Below are positions 1 through 5,598 of a DNA stretch of 6,773 nt, in pieces. The notes under the pieces were generated by a model. That model was given only the letters and a program-made list of their open reading frames with translations, made no database searches and had not been told where the DNA came from. The translations under genes and the position numbers were made by a program. Position 1 is the stretch's first letter. The number at the start of each line of letters is the position of its first letter. This DNA comes from Acetobacteraceae bacterium (GTDB lineage Bacteria > Pseudomonadota > Alphaproteobacteria > Acetobacterales > Acetobacteraceae). Location of the stretch: assembly GCA_947476855.1 (NCBI GenBank), contig CANJSR010000277.1, forward strand, positions 1 to 6,773. Reading direction: 5' to 3'.

Positions 1-120
1 CCCGGTCTGACGGCTGATCCCGAAGCGGCGGCACAACTCCGCCACCGAGAGATCGCCCTGCTCAACCAGGCGCACGAATACCAGCCGACTGTCCATCACG
101 GTTCCCGACTTCCATGGCAT
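1..120 (-). CDS. IS481-family transposase, N-terminal 40 residues (cut by window edge)
   Basis: The reverse strand from 120 reads an ATG-started open frame beginning MPWKSGTVMDSRLVFV and ending at the window edge with LCRRFGISRQTG. An MPWK start followed by a short helix-turn-helix (about residues 24-40, LSVAELCRRFGISRQTG) is, from my knowledge of the family, the typical beginning of IS481-type transposases, whose DDE (rve) integrase core would follow. That core lies outside the window, so activity cannot be judged. A good Shine-Dalgarno AAGGA lies at 129-133 on the reverse strand, 8 bases before the ATG. The start also sits about 80 bases inside a recognisable terminal repeat, as expected for an insertion sequence. 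An overlapping reverse-strand frame over the same DNA has no family resemblance. Whether the rest of the gene is intact is unknown. Confidence 0.8.
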   Translation of the reverse strand, partial: MPWKSGTVMDSRLVFVRLVEQGDLSVAELCRRFGISRQTG

Positions 121-151
121 CGCGGTGTTCCTTCTCACCGCAGAACGATAG

Positions 152-202
152 TGTCAGGAGGGTCTCCGAACACCTGTCAGGGACGTCTCCGGTCTGAACA
201 CC
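152..202. repeat. Two tandem terminal-repeat-like copies at the IS end
   Basis: Two adjacent direct copies are visible. Copy 1 is at 152-174, starting TGTCAGGAGGGTCTCCG and ending AACACC. Copy 2 is at 175-202, starting TGTCAGGGACGTCTCCG and ending AACACC. Twenty of the 23 bases of copy 1 match copy 2, which carries five extra bases (GTCTG) before AACACC. They abut without a spacer at the outer edge of the IS. I infer that they are repeated transposase-binding units within the terminal repeat, which would fit a bipartite end. The far end of the element would show whether the same pair is present in inverted orientation. Confidence 0.55.
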
Positions 203-203
203 T

Positions 204-251
204 CGTGCCGGGGACCATCCCCAGCACGATGCTGGAAATGTCCCCGGCGCG
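204..251. repeat. 48-base imperfect palindrome (20-pair hairpin) at the IS junction
   Basis: The arms pair as 204-214 with 241-251 (11 pairs including one G-T wobble at 206/249), base 215 is bulged, 216-218 pair with 238-240, 219-220 face 236-237 as a 2x2 internal loop, and 221-226 (CCAGCA) pair with 230-235 (TGCTGG) around the loop CGA. There is no T-run on either side, so it is not a classical intrinsic terminator. It begins 2-4 bases outside the IS edge and lies 83 bases before the synthetase start codon. Possible identities are a dispersed extragenic palindrome (REP-like) that served as the IS target, a leader RNA structure, or a remnant terminator of a gene now separated by the IS. Confidence 0.6.
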
Positions 252-333
252 CCCGCCACACCCTCCCCCACCCCGCCATCCTGTTGTAGAACCCCCCAAG
301 GCCGCACCAGGACGGCAGGACGGGAGAAACACG

Positions 334-2022
334 ATGACGGCATCCTTCAAGGCGGCGCGCGACTTCCTGCTGGCCCATCGCACCGACCATGCCACCGCAT
401 GCCGCGACTTCCGCTGGCCCCAGCTTGACCAGTTCAACTGGGCGCTCGACTGGTTCGACGCCGAACTCGCCGCCGGCCCCTCCGCCCACAAGCCCGCCCT
501 GAAGATCGTCGGCGACGGTGCCGCGACGCTGACCTTCGCCGAACTCTCCGACCGTTCAAACCGCGTCGCCAACGGCCTCCGCGCCCTCGGCGTCAACCGA
601 GGCGACCGCGTCCTCCTCATGCTCGGCAACGTCGTGCCGCTGTGGGACCTGATGCTGGCGACGATGAAACTCGGCGCCGTGATGATCCCGGCCACCACGC
701 TGCTGACGACGAACGACCTGAAGGATCGCTTCACCCGCGGCCGTGTCCGCCACGTCGTCTGCACCGCCGCCGACGCCGCGAAATTCGACGGCCTTGATCC
801 CAGCGTCACCCGCATCGCGGTGGGGGACGCAACCCCCGGCTGGCACCGCTACGACGATCTTCTGAAAGCCCCCGCGACCTTCACGCCGGACGGGGAAACC
901 AAGGCCGCCGACCCCACGCTGCTCTATTTCACCTCGGGCACGACCGCGAAGCCGAAGCTCGTTCTTCATACGCATCAGAGCTACCCGGTCGGGCATTTGT
1001 CCACGATGTATGTCGTCGGCCTGCAACCGGGCGACCTGCATCTGAACATCTCCTCGCCCGGCTGGGCGAAGCACGCCTATTCCTGCTTCTTCGCCCCCTG
1101 GAACGCCGGCGCCACCGTGTTCATCCTGAACCAACCGCGCTTCCACGCCGCCTCGATGCTCGACGCGATCGCCGAACATGGCGTGACCACGCTGTGCGCG
1201 CCCCCCACCGTCTGGCGCATGTTCGTGCAGGAGAATCTGCAGACCCGCAAAACCAGCCTGCGCGAAGTCTGCTCCGCCGGCGAACCGCTGAACCCCGAGG
1301 TCATCGACCAGGTGCGCGAAGCCTGGGGCCTGACGGTGCGCGATTTCTACGGGCAGACGGAAACGACCTCGCAGATCGGCAACCCGCCCGGCCTGCCGGT
1401 GAAGCCGGGTTCGATGGGCCTGCCGCTGCCGGGCTACCGCATCCGCGTGCTCGATCCCGACGACAAGGACGCCAAGGACGGGGAAGTCTGCATCGCCCTC
1501 GATCCCCCGCCGGTCGGCCTGATGCGCGGCTACCAGATGGATGACGGGTCCTTCGCCGATCGTGGCGCGGATGCCTACCGCACCGGCGATGTCGCAACAC
1601 GCGATGCCGATGGCTATCTGACCTTCGTCGGGCGCGCCGATGACGTGTTCAAGGCCTCCGACTACCGCGTCAGCCCGTTCGAACTGGAAAGCGCCCTGAT
1701 CGAACACGACGCGGTGGCAGAGGCCGCCGTCGTCCCCGCCCCCGATCCGACCCGCACCGCCGTGCCCAAGGCCTATATCACCTTGGCCGCCGGCATCGCC
1801 GCCGACCGGGACACCGCGCTGTCGATCTTCCGCCACATGCGGACCGCCGTCGCGCCCTATAAGCGCATCCGCCGGCTGGAATTCTCCGACCTGCCCAAGA
1901 CCATCTCCGGCAAGATCCGCCGCGTGGAACTGCGCCAGGCGGAGGAAACCCGCTACACCGCCGGCACCCGCGAACCACGCGAGTTCCGGGAAGACGAGTT
2001 CCCCGAGCTGACCCGCGCCTGA
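334..2022 (+). CDS. AMP-forming acyl-CoA synthetase (AMP-dependent synthetase/ligase)
   Basis: This 562-residue enzyme of the ANL superfamily activates a carboxylic acid with ATP to an acyl-adenylate and then transfers it to CoA; it is probably cytosolic. Motifs in order are the phosphate-binding loop TSGTTAKPK (200-208), the adenylate motif YGQTE (339-343), YRTGD (415-419, ATP-ribose aspartate), the hinge and A8 region around FKASDYRVSPFE (439-450), and the C-terminal LPKTISGKIRR (520-530) with catalytic Lys527. Usual glycines are replaced by Ala205 in the P-loop and Asp443 in the A8 motif. I recall the SGTTAKPK form in a medium-chain/ACSM-like subfamily, so this is probably subfamily character, not damage. 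The ATG at 334 is preceded by GGGAG at 322-326 (7-base spacing). The frame stays open upstream to 151, but that extension would run through the palindrome and IS end and is rejected. The substrate cannot be read from the sequence; short- to medium-chain or aromatic acids are possible. The beta-helix gene follows after 58 bases. Confidence 0.9.
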   Translation: MTASFKAARDFLLAHRTDHATACRDFRWPQLDQFNWALDWFDAELAAGPSAHKPALKIVGDGAATLTFAELSDRSNRVANGLRALGVNRGDRVLLMLGNVVPLWDLMLATMKLGAVMIPATTLLTTNDLKDRFTRGRVRHVVCTAADAAKFDGLDPSVTRIAVGDATPGWHRYDDLLKAPATFTPDGETKAADPTLLYFTSGTTAKPKLVLHTHQSYPVGHLSTMYVVGLQPGDLHLNISSPGWAKHAYSCFFAPWNAGATVFILNQPRFHAASMLDAIAEHGVTTLCAPPTVWRMFVQENLQTRKTSLREVCSAGEPLNPEVIDQVREAWGLTVRDFYGQTETTSQIGNPPGLPVKPGSMGLPLPGYRIRVLDPDDKDAKDGEVCIALDPPPVGLMRGYQMDDGSFADRGADAYRTGDVATRDADGYLTFVGRADDVFKASDYRVSPFELESALIEHDAVAEAAVVPAPDPTRTAVPKAYITLAAGIAADRDTALSIFRHMRTAVAPYKRIRRLEFSDLPKTISGKIRRVELRQAEETRYTAGTREPREFREDEFPELTRA

Positions 2023-2080
2023 CCCGCACCTGGCCAACCCTGGGGCCGTCGCGGCGGCGCCCCTTCCCGGATCAACCGCC

Positions 2081-3583
2081 ATGCGCCGTCCCGAACCCAC
2101 CCACCGCTCCGTGACCCGCATGCTGGATGAGCATGGGCAACCGGTGGAGCCGCGGCGCCGCCGCTCGATCCTGTTCAGGCTGTTCCGCGCCATGATCTTC
2201 CTGGGACTGTTCGCCGGCCTGATCGCCGGCGGCGGCGTGCTCTGGTTCCTGGACGACCAGGGCCGAGCCCCGCGCGAATGGGCGCCCTATCTCGACCGTC
2301 GCGCCGAGGGCCATCGCGCGAGCATCACCGAGGGAACCGCGCTCGTGACCTCCTATCTGGTCGCGGCTGACCGGCTGCCCCGGTCCCAGCCGGTGACCCC
2401 GCCGGCGCGGATCGGCGCGTCGCCCGACCGTTCGGGCAGTCCGCGCGGCCGCCTGCGCCAGGTCGTGAACCAGGCTGATCTGCGCGCCGCCGTCGCCAAC
2501 GCCCAACCGGGCGATGTGATCGAACTCGCGCCCGGCCGCTTCCCATTCAACGGCCGCCAGATCGGCATCGATCGCCCCGGCACCCAGGCGCAGCCGATCA
2601 CGATCCGGGCCGCCCGCCTCGGCGACACCATCATCGAGACCGATCAGGTGGCGGTCTTCAAACTCGCCGCCCCGTTCTGGCGCATCGAGAACCTGATCGT
2701 GCGCGGCGTCTGCGCCGAACACACGTATTGCGAGCACGCCTTCCATGTCGTCGGCGATGCGCGCGGCACCGTGATCCGCAACAACCGGGTGGAGGACATG
2801 AACGCCGCCATCAAGATCAACGCGGAGGGCACGCGCTACCCGGATGACGGGATTGTCGACGGCAATACATTCGTCATGACGGCTCCGCGCCACACGCGGA
2901 ACCCGATCACGCCCATCGACCTGGTCGGTGCCAGCAACTGGCGCATCAGTGCGAACTTCATCGCCGATTTCATCCGTGTCGATACCGACCGCGCAACCTA
3001 CGGTGCCTTCGTGAAGGGTGCTGGAGAGAACAACATCCTGGAACGCAACGTCGTCTTCTGTGAATGGAAGCTGCGCGGGGCCGGCCAGCGCGTCGGCCTG
3101 TCGCTGGGCGGCGGCGGCACCGGCCGTGAACTGACCCGCGACCAGGGCCGTTCCGGCGTTGAACAGACCGGCGGCGTGATCCGCGACAATCTGATCGCCT
3201 TCTGCTCGGATGTCGGCATCTACGTGAACAGGTCGGCCCGTTCCGTGATCGAACACAATACGCTGCTCGACACCGCCGGCATCGATGTGCGGTTTCCTGA
3301 ATCCTCGGCCGACGTCACGGCCAATATCGTCGATGGCGCGATCCGGTCGCGGGAGGGGGGCCTGCTGCGCCAGCACGGCAATGAGGTCGGGCCGGTGCTC
3401 GGCCTGTTCCTCGGCCACCACCCGGCGCGTGGGCTGTTCACCGACCCGGGCCGGCTCGACCTGACCTGGCGGGAAAAGCCCGCGACCCCGGGCGTCGCCG
3501 CCGGGCGCGTCGACCTGTGCGGCACCGTCCGCCCGGCCCAGCCGCTTGCCGGCGCCTTCGAGGATTTCGCCCGCTGCAAATAG
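2081..3583 (+). CDS. Membrane-anchored right-handed parallel beta-helix protein, function unknown
   Basis: The 500-residue product has a basic N-terminus (RRRR at 25-28), a single hydrophobic segment at about 30-57 and a long extracytoplasmic remainder, consistent with an uncleaved signal anchor and a periplasmic domain. Residues about 130-420 show the pattern of a right-handed beta-helix: an entry module with AAVANAQPGDVIELAPGRF (136-154), then repeated Asn-rich turns such as GTVIRNNRVED, DGIVDGNTF, NWRISANFI, NNILERNVV, GGVIRDNLI and RSVIEHNTLLD. Such folds occur in polysaccharide lyases (PL6-like), epimerases and surface proteins, but I see no motif that assigns a reaction. A Cys/His cluster (Cys211, His214, Cys217, His219, His222) could be a disulfide or metal site. 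The start is the first ATG; no strong Shine-Dalgarno precedes it, and Met14 (at 2120) is an alternative. It is on the same strand as the synthetase and converges with the small membrane protein gene. Confidence 0.8.
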   Translation: MRRPEPTHRSVTRMLDEHGQPVEPRRRRSILFRLFRAMIFLGLFAGLIAGGGVLWFLDDQGRAPREWAPYLDRRAEGHRASITEGTALVTSYLVAADRLPRSQPVTPPARIGASPDRSGSPRGRLRQVVNQADLRAAVANAQPGDVIELAPGRFPFNGRQIGIDRPGTQAQPITIRAARLGDTIIETDQVAVFKLAAPFWRIENLIVRGVCAEHTYCEHAFHVVGDARGTVIRNNRVEDMNAAIKINAEGTRYPDDGIVDGNTFVMTAPRHTRNPITPIDLVGASNWRISANFIADFIRVDTDRATYGAFVKGAGENNILERNVVFCEWKLRGAGQRVGLSLGGGGTGRELTRDQGRSGVEQTGGVIRDNLIAFCSDVGIYVNRSARSVIEHNTLLDTAGIDVRFPESSADVTANIVDGAIRSREGGLLRQHGNEVGPVLGLFLGHHPARGLFTDPGRLDLTWREKPATPGVAAGRVDLCGTVRPAQPLAGAFEDFARCK

Positions 3584-3590
3584 GCCGCGC

Positions 3591-4040
3591 TCAGGCCGCC
3601 GTCCGCGCACGCAGCCGATGGGCACGGACCGAGTGGTGCACCAGCCAGACACCCAGCGCCGGCAGGACATGCACCACCGCCCAGAACCCCGCCATGGCGA
3701 CGGAGCCCCCTGGCTCACCCAGCCGCAACAGCGCCGGTCCGACGACGTAGAGCGAGGACACCAGGGCCGCCAGCATCGGGAACCAGAGGGGAATCGGGCG
3801 GTTGTTGAAGCCGTAGGCCACGCCCACGCATGTGCCGACGAACAGCGCCTGGATTCCGCCGACCGGATAGGACACCAGCACCAGCACGGGCAGGGCCGGC
3901 AGCAGCTCGATCACCGAGTTCGCATCCGGATCGGCCACGAACAGCGGGAACACGGCCAGCACGATCAGCACGGTCAGCGCCCCGAGGGGAGGGCCGAGCA
4001 GAGGGTAGAGAAGCCAGGTGAGGGTGTTGTTGGGGGGCAT
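3591..4040 (-). CDS. Small multi-spanning membrane protein, function unknown
   Basis: The ATG at 4040 (reverse strand) gives 149 residues, mostly hydrophobic. Likely membrane segments are about 9-34, 43-59, 61-77, 84-104 and 113-136, followed by a basic cytoplasmic tail (HHSVRAHRLRAR). Charged residues are sparse within the segments. I do not recognise a family or a catalytic motif, so this is an inner-membrane protein of unknown role. The start has only a weak GGA about 8 bases upstream. The frame also extends to a TTG at 4100, which would add 20 polar residues with no better ribosome site, so the ATG is preferred. It is transcribed divergently from the rRNA methyltransferase gene. Its stop lies 7 bases from the stop of the beta-helix gene on the other strand. 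The predicted strand is supported by the coherent hydrophobic pattern; forward-strand frames over this stretch encode low-complexity polar sequence. Confidence 0.7.
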   Translation of the reverse strand: MPPNNTLTWLLYPLLGPPLGALTVLIVLAVFPLFVADPDANSVIELLPALPVLVLVSYPVGGIQALFVGTCVGVAYGFNNRPIPLWFPMLAALVSSLYVVGPALLRLGEPGGSVAMAGFWAVVHVLPALGVWLVHHSVRAHRLRARTAA

Positions 4041-4121
4041 TGAGGGTGTCCGGCCCCGTTTGGGGGACGGAATTGTCCCGTTCGCCCGCCATTCGCGCAA
4101 GATGGGCCTTGATGGGGGAGC

Positions 4122-4138
4122 GACCCCGCCCGCGGGTC
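4122..4138. repeat. Dyad GACCC-N7-GGGTC in the divergent region
   Basis: GACCC at 4122-4126 is inverted as GGGTC at 4134-4138 across a 7-base centre. The same half-sites recur in the dyad at 4188-4201. It lies about 85 bases from each flanking start codon, a position that would suit an operator, but short GC dyads are common by chance in DNA this GC-rich. Confidence 0.3.
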
Positions 4139-4187
4139 AAATTCGATGTTCGCGGTCCGCGCGCCAAGCGGGTAGAGTGGCCAACCA

Positions 4188-4201
4188 GGACCCGAGGGTC
4201 C
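4188..4201. repeat. Perfect inverted repeat GGACCC-GA-GGGTCC
   Basis: Six-base arms at 4188-4193 and 4196-4201 flank a 2-base centre. The dyad ends 12 bases before the Shine-Dalgarno of the methyltransferase gene. As DNA it could be an operator. As RNA, the two-base centre forces opening of at least one pair, leaving a five-pair hairpin with a four-base loop (CGAG), which could sit in the leader of the mRNA just upstream of the ribosome site. Confidence 0.4.
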
Positions 4202-4213
4202 CCATCCCGATCC

Positions 4214-4218
4214 AGAGG
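4214..4218 (+). promoter_or_regulatory. Shine-Dalgarno AGAGG that fixes a TTG start
   Basis: AGAGG is followed after 6 bases by TTG at 4225-4227. No in-frame ATG lies near the beginning of the conserved TRAM domain. The next upstream in-frame candidates (ATG at 4102, GTG at 4018) would extend into or across the divergent promoter region and, for 4018, overlap the neighbouring gene. This site therefore decides the start of the rRNA methyltransferase. Confidence 0.7.
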
Positions 4219-4224
4219 TGTGCC

Positions 4225-5589
4225 TTGTCCCGCAAGCCCAACCAAAGGGCGCGCCCCTCCGCACGCCCGACCGCCAGTGCCCCTGCCCCCGCCGACCTTG
4301 ATGTCACGATCGAGCGGATTGGCGCCGATGGCGATGGCATCGGCCACGCCGACGCGGCCACCGACCCGGGTGGCCAGACCGTCTACGTGCCCTTCACCCT
4401 GCCCGGGGACACGGTCCGCGCGACCGGCCTGCGCCGGCACGGCCAGGGCCTGCTGGGATCAGCCGAGACCTGGCTGACCCGAGGCCCCGACCGGGCCGAT
4501 CCGCCCTGCCCGCATTTCGGCGCCTGTGGTGGCTGCGCGCTGCAACACTGGCAGATGGGCGCCTACCTGGCCTGGAAGACCGAGCTGCTGCGCCACGCTT
4601 TGCTGCGCGCCGGGTTCGCCGATCCGAACCTCTCGCCGATCGTGCCCTGTGCGCCCGCCAGCCGCCGCCGCATGGACCTGGCTGCCCGCCGCATCCGAGA
4701 CGGCGTCGTGCTGGGCCTGCATCGCGTCCGGTCCGCCGATGTCGTTGATCTGACCGAGTGCTCGGTGCTGCATCCGGGTCTGACCGCCCTGCTCGATCCC
4801 CTGCGTGCCCTGCTGCATGGGCTGGTGACGCCCTGGCGGCATGCCTCGGTGGTCGCGAACCTGCTCGACAGCGGCCCTGACCTGCTGCTGCGGATCGAGG
4901 CTGAACCCACCCCCGCCGACCGCGCCACGATCGCCGGCTTCGCCCGCCGCCACGACCTGCCCCGCATCGCCTGGGCGGCCGGGACCGAGGGCACCGAACC
5001 CGTCTCCCTGCTGCGCGCGCCCACCACGGTCCTGTCCGGCGTCACCGTCACGCCGCCGCCAGGGGCCTTCCTGCAGGCGAGCGATTCGGGGGCCCAGGCC
5101 ATCATCGCCGCGGTCCTGTCCGCCCTGCCGGACCGCATGCCCAACCGCGCCCGTATCGCCGAGTGCCATGCCGGCTGCGGCACCCTGACCTTCGCTCTCG
5201 TGGAACGCGCCCGCGTGCAGGCCTGGGAGGGCGACGCCCCCTCCTTCGCCGCCCTGCGCCAGGCCGCCAACAACGCGGGTTTGGCCGGCCGGGTGCAGGC
5301 GGACCTGCGCGACCTGGCGCGCCAACCTGTGCAGGCGAAGGAGCTGGCGGGGTTCTCGGCCGTCGTCCTCGACCCGCCGCATAACGGCGCGATCGAGCAG
5401 ATGGGGCCGCTCGCCGCGTCCGACGTGCCGGTCGTGATCTATGTGAGCTGCAACCCCGTGGCCCTGGCGCGCGACGCCGCGGTGCTGCGGGAGGGCGGCT
5501 ACCGGCTGGATATCGCGACGCCGATCGACCAGTTCCTGTGGTCCCCGCGACTGGAAAGCGTGAGTGTTTTCCGCCGCGATCGGCGATAG
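4225..5589 (+). CDS. rlmD: TRAM/Fe-S 23S rRNA (uracil-5-)-methyltransferase, RlmD (RumA) type
   Basis: This 454-residue class I SAM-dependent enzyme of the TrmA/RumA family transfers a methyl group to C5 of a uridine in RNA, by analogy U1939 of 23S rRNA. After a basic, proline-rich tail comes a TRAM RNA-binding domain (about 24-85, including TIERIGADGDGIGH). Three [4Fe-4S] ligands follow in CPHFGACGGC (Cys95, Cys101, Cys104), with Cys179 as the likely fourth. The Q-loop is PPPGAFLQAS (277-286). SAM motif I is AGCGTLTFAL (316-325), LDPPHNGA (382-389) is the D-P-P motif with His in place of the usual Arg, and YVSCNP (406-411) carries nucleophile Cys409. Glu444 in SPRLESV is the likely proton-abstracting base. 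All key residues are present. The TTG start is set by AGAGG at 4214-4218. Specificity for U1939 against U747 or tRNA is inferred; the TRAM and Fe-S ligands favour RlmD over TrmA. It is first in a tight three-gene operon. Confidence 0.88.
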   Translation: MSRKPNQRARPSARPTASAPAPADLDVTIERIGADGDGIGHADAATDPGGQTVYVPFTLPGDTVRATGLRRHGQGLLGSAETWLTRGPDRADPPCPHFGACGGCALQHWQMGAYLAWKTELLRHALLRAGFADPNLSPIVPCAPASRRRMDLAARRIRDGVVLGLHRVRSADVVDLTECSVLHPGLTALLDPLRALLHGLVTPWRHASVVANLLDSGPDLLLRIEAEPTPADRATIAGFARRHDLPRIAWAAGTEGTEPVSLLRAPTTVLSGVTVTPPPGAFLQASDSGAQAIIAAVLSALPDRMPNRARIAECHAGCGTLTFALVERARVQAWEGDAPSFAALRQAANNAGLAGRVQADLRDLARQPVQAKELAGFSAVVLDPPHNGAIEQMGPLAASDVPVVIYVSCNPVALARDAAVLREGGYRLDIATPIDQFLWSPRLESVSVFRRDRR

Positions 5590-5598
5590 GATCGGCCC

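Larger units (their letters stand above)
1..202 (-). mobile_element. Partial IS481-family insertion sequence, transposase-proximal end
   Basis: The element comprises the transposase start (120 down to 1) and its upstream terminal region. Read on the reverse strand, the outer end is TGTTCAGACCGGAGACGTCC, starting at about 200 (or with GG from 202). A 5'-TG terminus is the family norm. The other end and any target-site duplication lie outside the window, so the exact boundary is uncertain by a few bases. The insertion lies about 130 bases upstream of the acyl-CoA synthetase start, with the transposase transcribed away from that gene. The element may therefore have displaced or supplied upstream regulatory DNA for the synthetase. 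The family call rests on the protein N-terminus and terminal-repeat style. Confidence 0.65.
4041..4224. other. Divergent intergenic region between membrane-protein and rRNA methyltransferase genes
   Basis: These 184 bases separate two divergent start codons and must hold the promoters for both. They contain the two GACCC/GGGTC dyads listed separately and a smaller inverted repeat (GGGAC at 4064-4068 with GTCCC at 4075-4079). I see no small gene with a believable start. A possible weak promoter for the rightward operon is TTCGCG at 4149-4154 and TAGAGT at 4173-4178 with an 18-base gap, but only the second box resembles a consensus. Confidence 0.6.

Noticed and set aside
204..251. The hairpin as an integron attC site
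   Set aside because: The expected GTTRRRY and RYYYAAC core boxes are not present at the arm ends.
284..292. TTGTAGAAC as a -10 box for the synthetase
   Set aside because: No -35-like hexamer lies at a suitable distance upstream; that stretch is C-rich.
151..333. N-terminal extension of the acyl-CoA synthetase to 151
   Set aside because: The added residues are proline-rich, cross the IS end and the palindrome, and lack a ribosome site; the ATG at 334 has GGGAG with 7-base spacing and matches the family start.
2042..2065. Possible terminator (GGGGC ... GCCCC followed by TT) between the synthetase and beta-helix genes
   Set aside because: The stem has only five pairs with a 12-base loop and no real T-run; this is weak evidence in GC-rich DNA.
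556..2193. Long reverse-strand open frame of 545 codons opposite the acyl-CoA synthetase
   Set aside because: Its translation is Gly/Arg/Ala-rich with no family motif, while the forward strand carries every acyl-CoA synthetase motif. Long antisense frames are expected in DNA with such G/C-biased third positions.
2072..3718. Long reverse-strand open frame of 548 codons opposite the beta-helix gene
   Set aside because: It has no recognisable domain, and it overlaps the end of the real reverse-strand membrane protein gene in another frame. The forward frame has a clear anchor and beta-helix repeats.
4112..4140. TTGACC on the reverse strand (4140-4135) as the -35 box of the membrane protein gene
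   Set aside because: The -35 match is good, but no plausible -10 hexamer occurs at 16-18 bases spacing.
4018..4224. N-terminal extension of the methyltransferase to the GTG at 4018
   Set aside because: It would overlap the divergent membrane gene and translate the intergenic region; the TTG at 4225 has a well-placed AGAGG and lies just before the TRAM domain.
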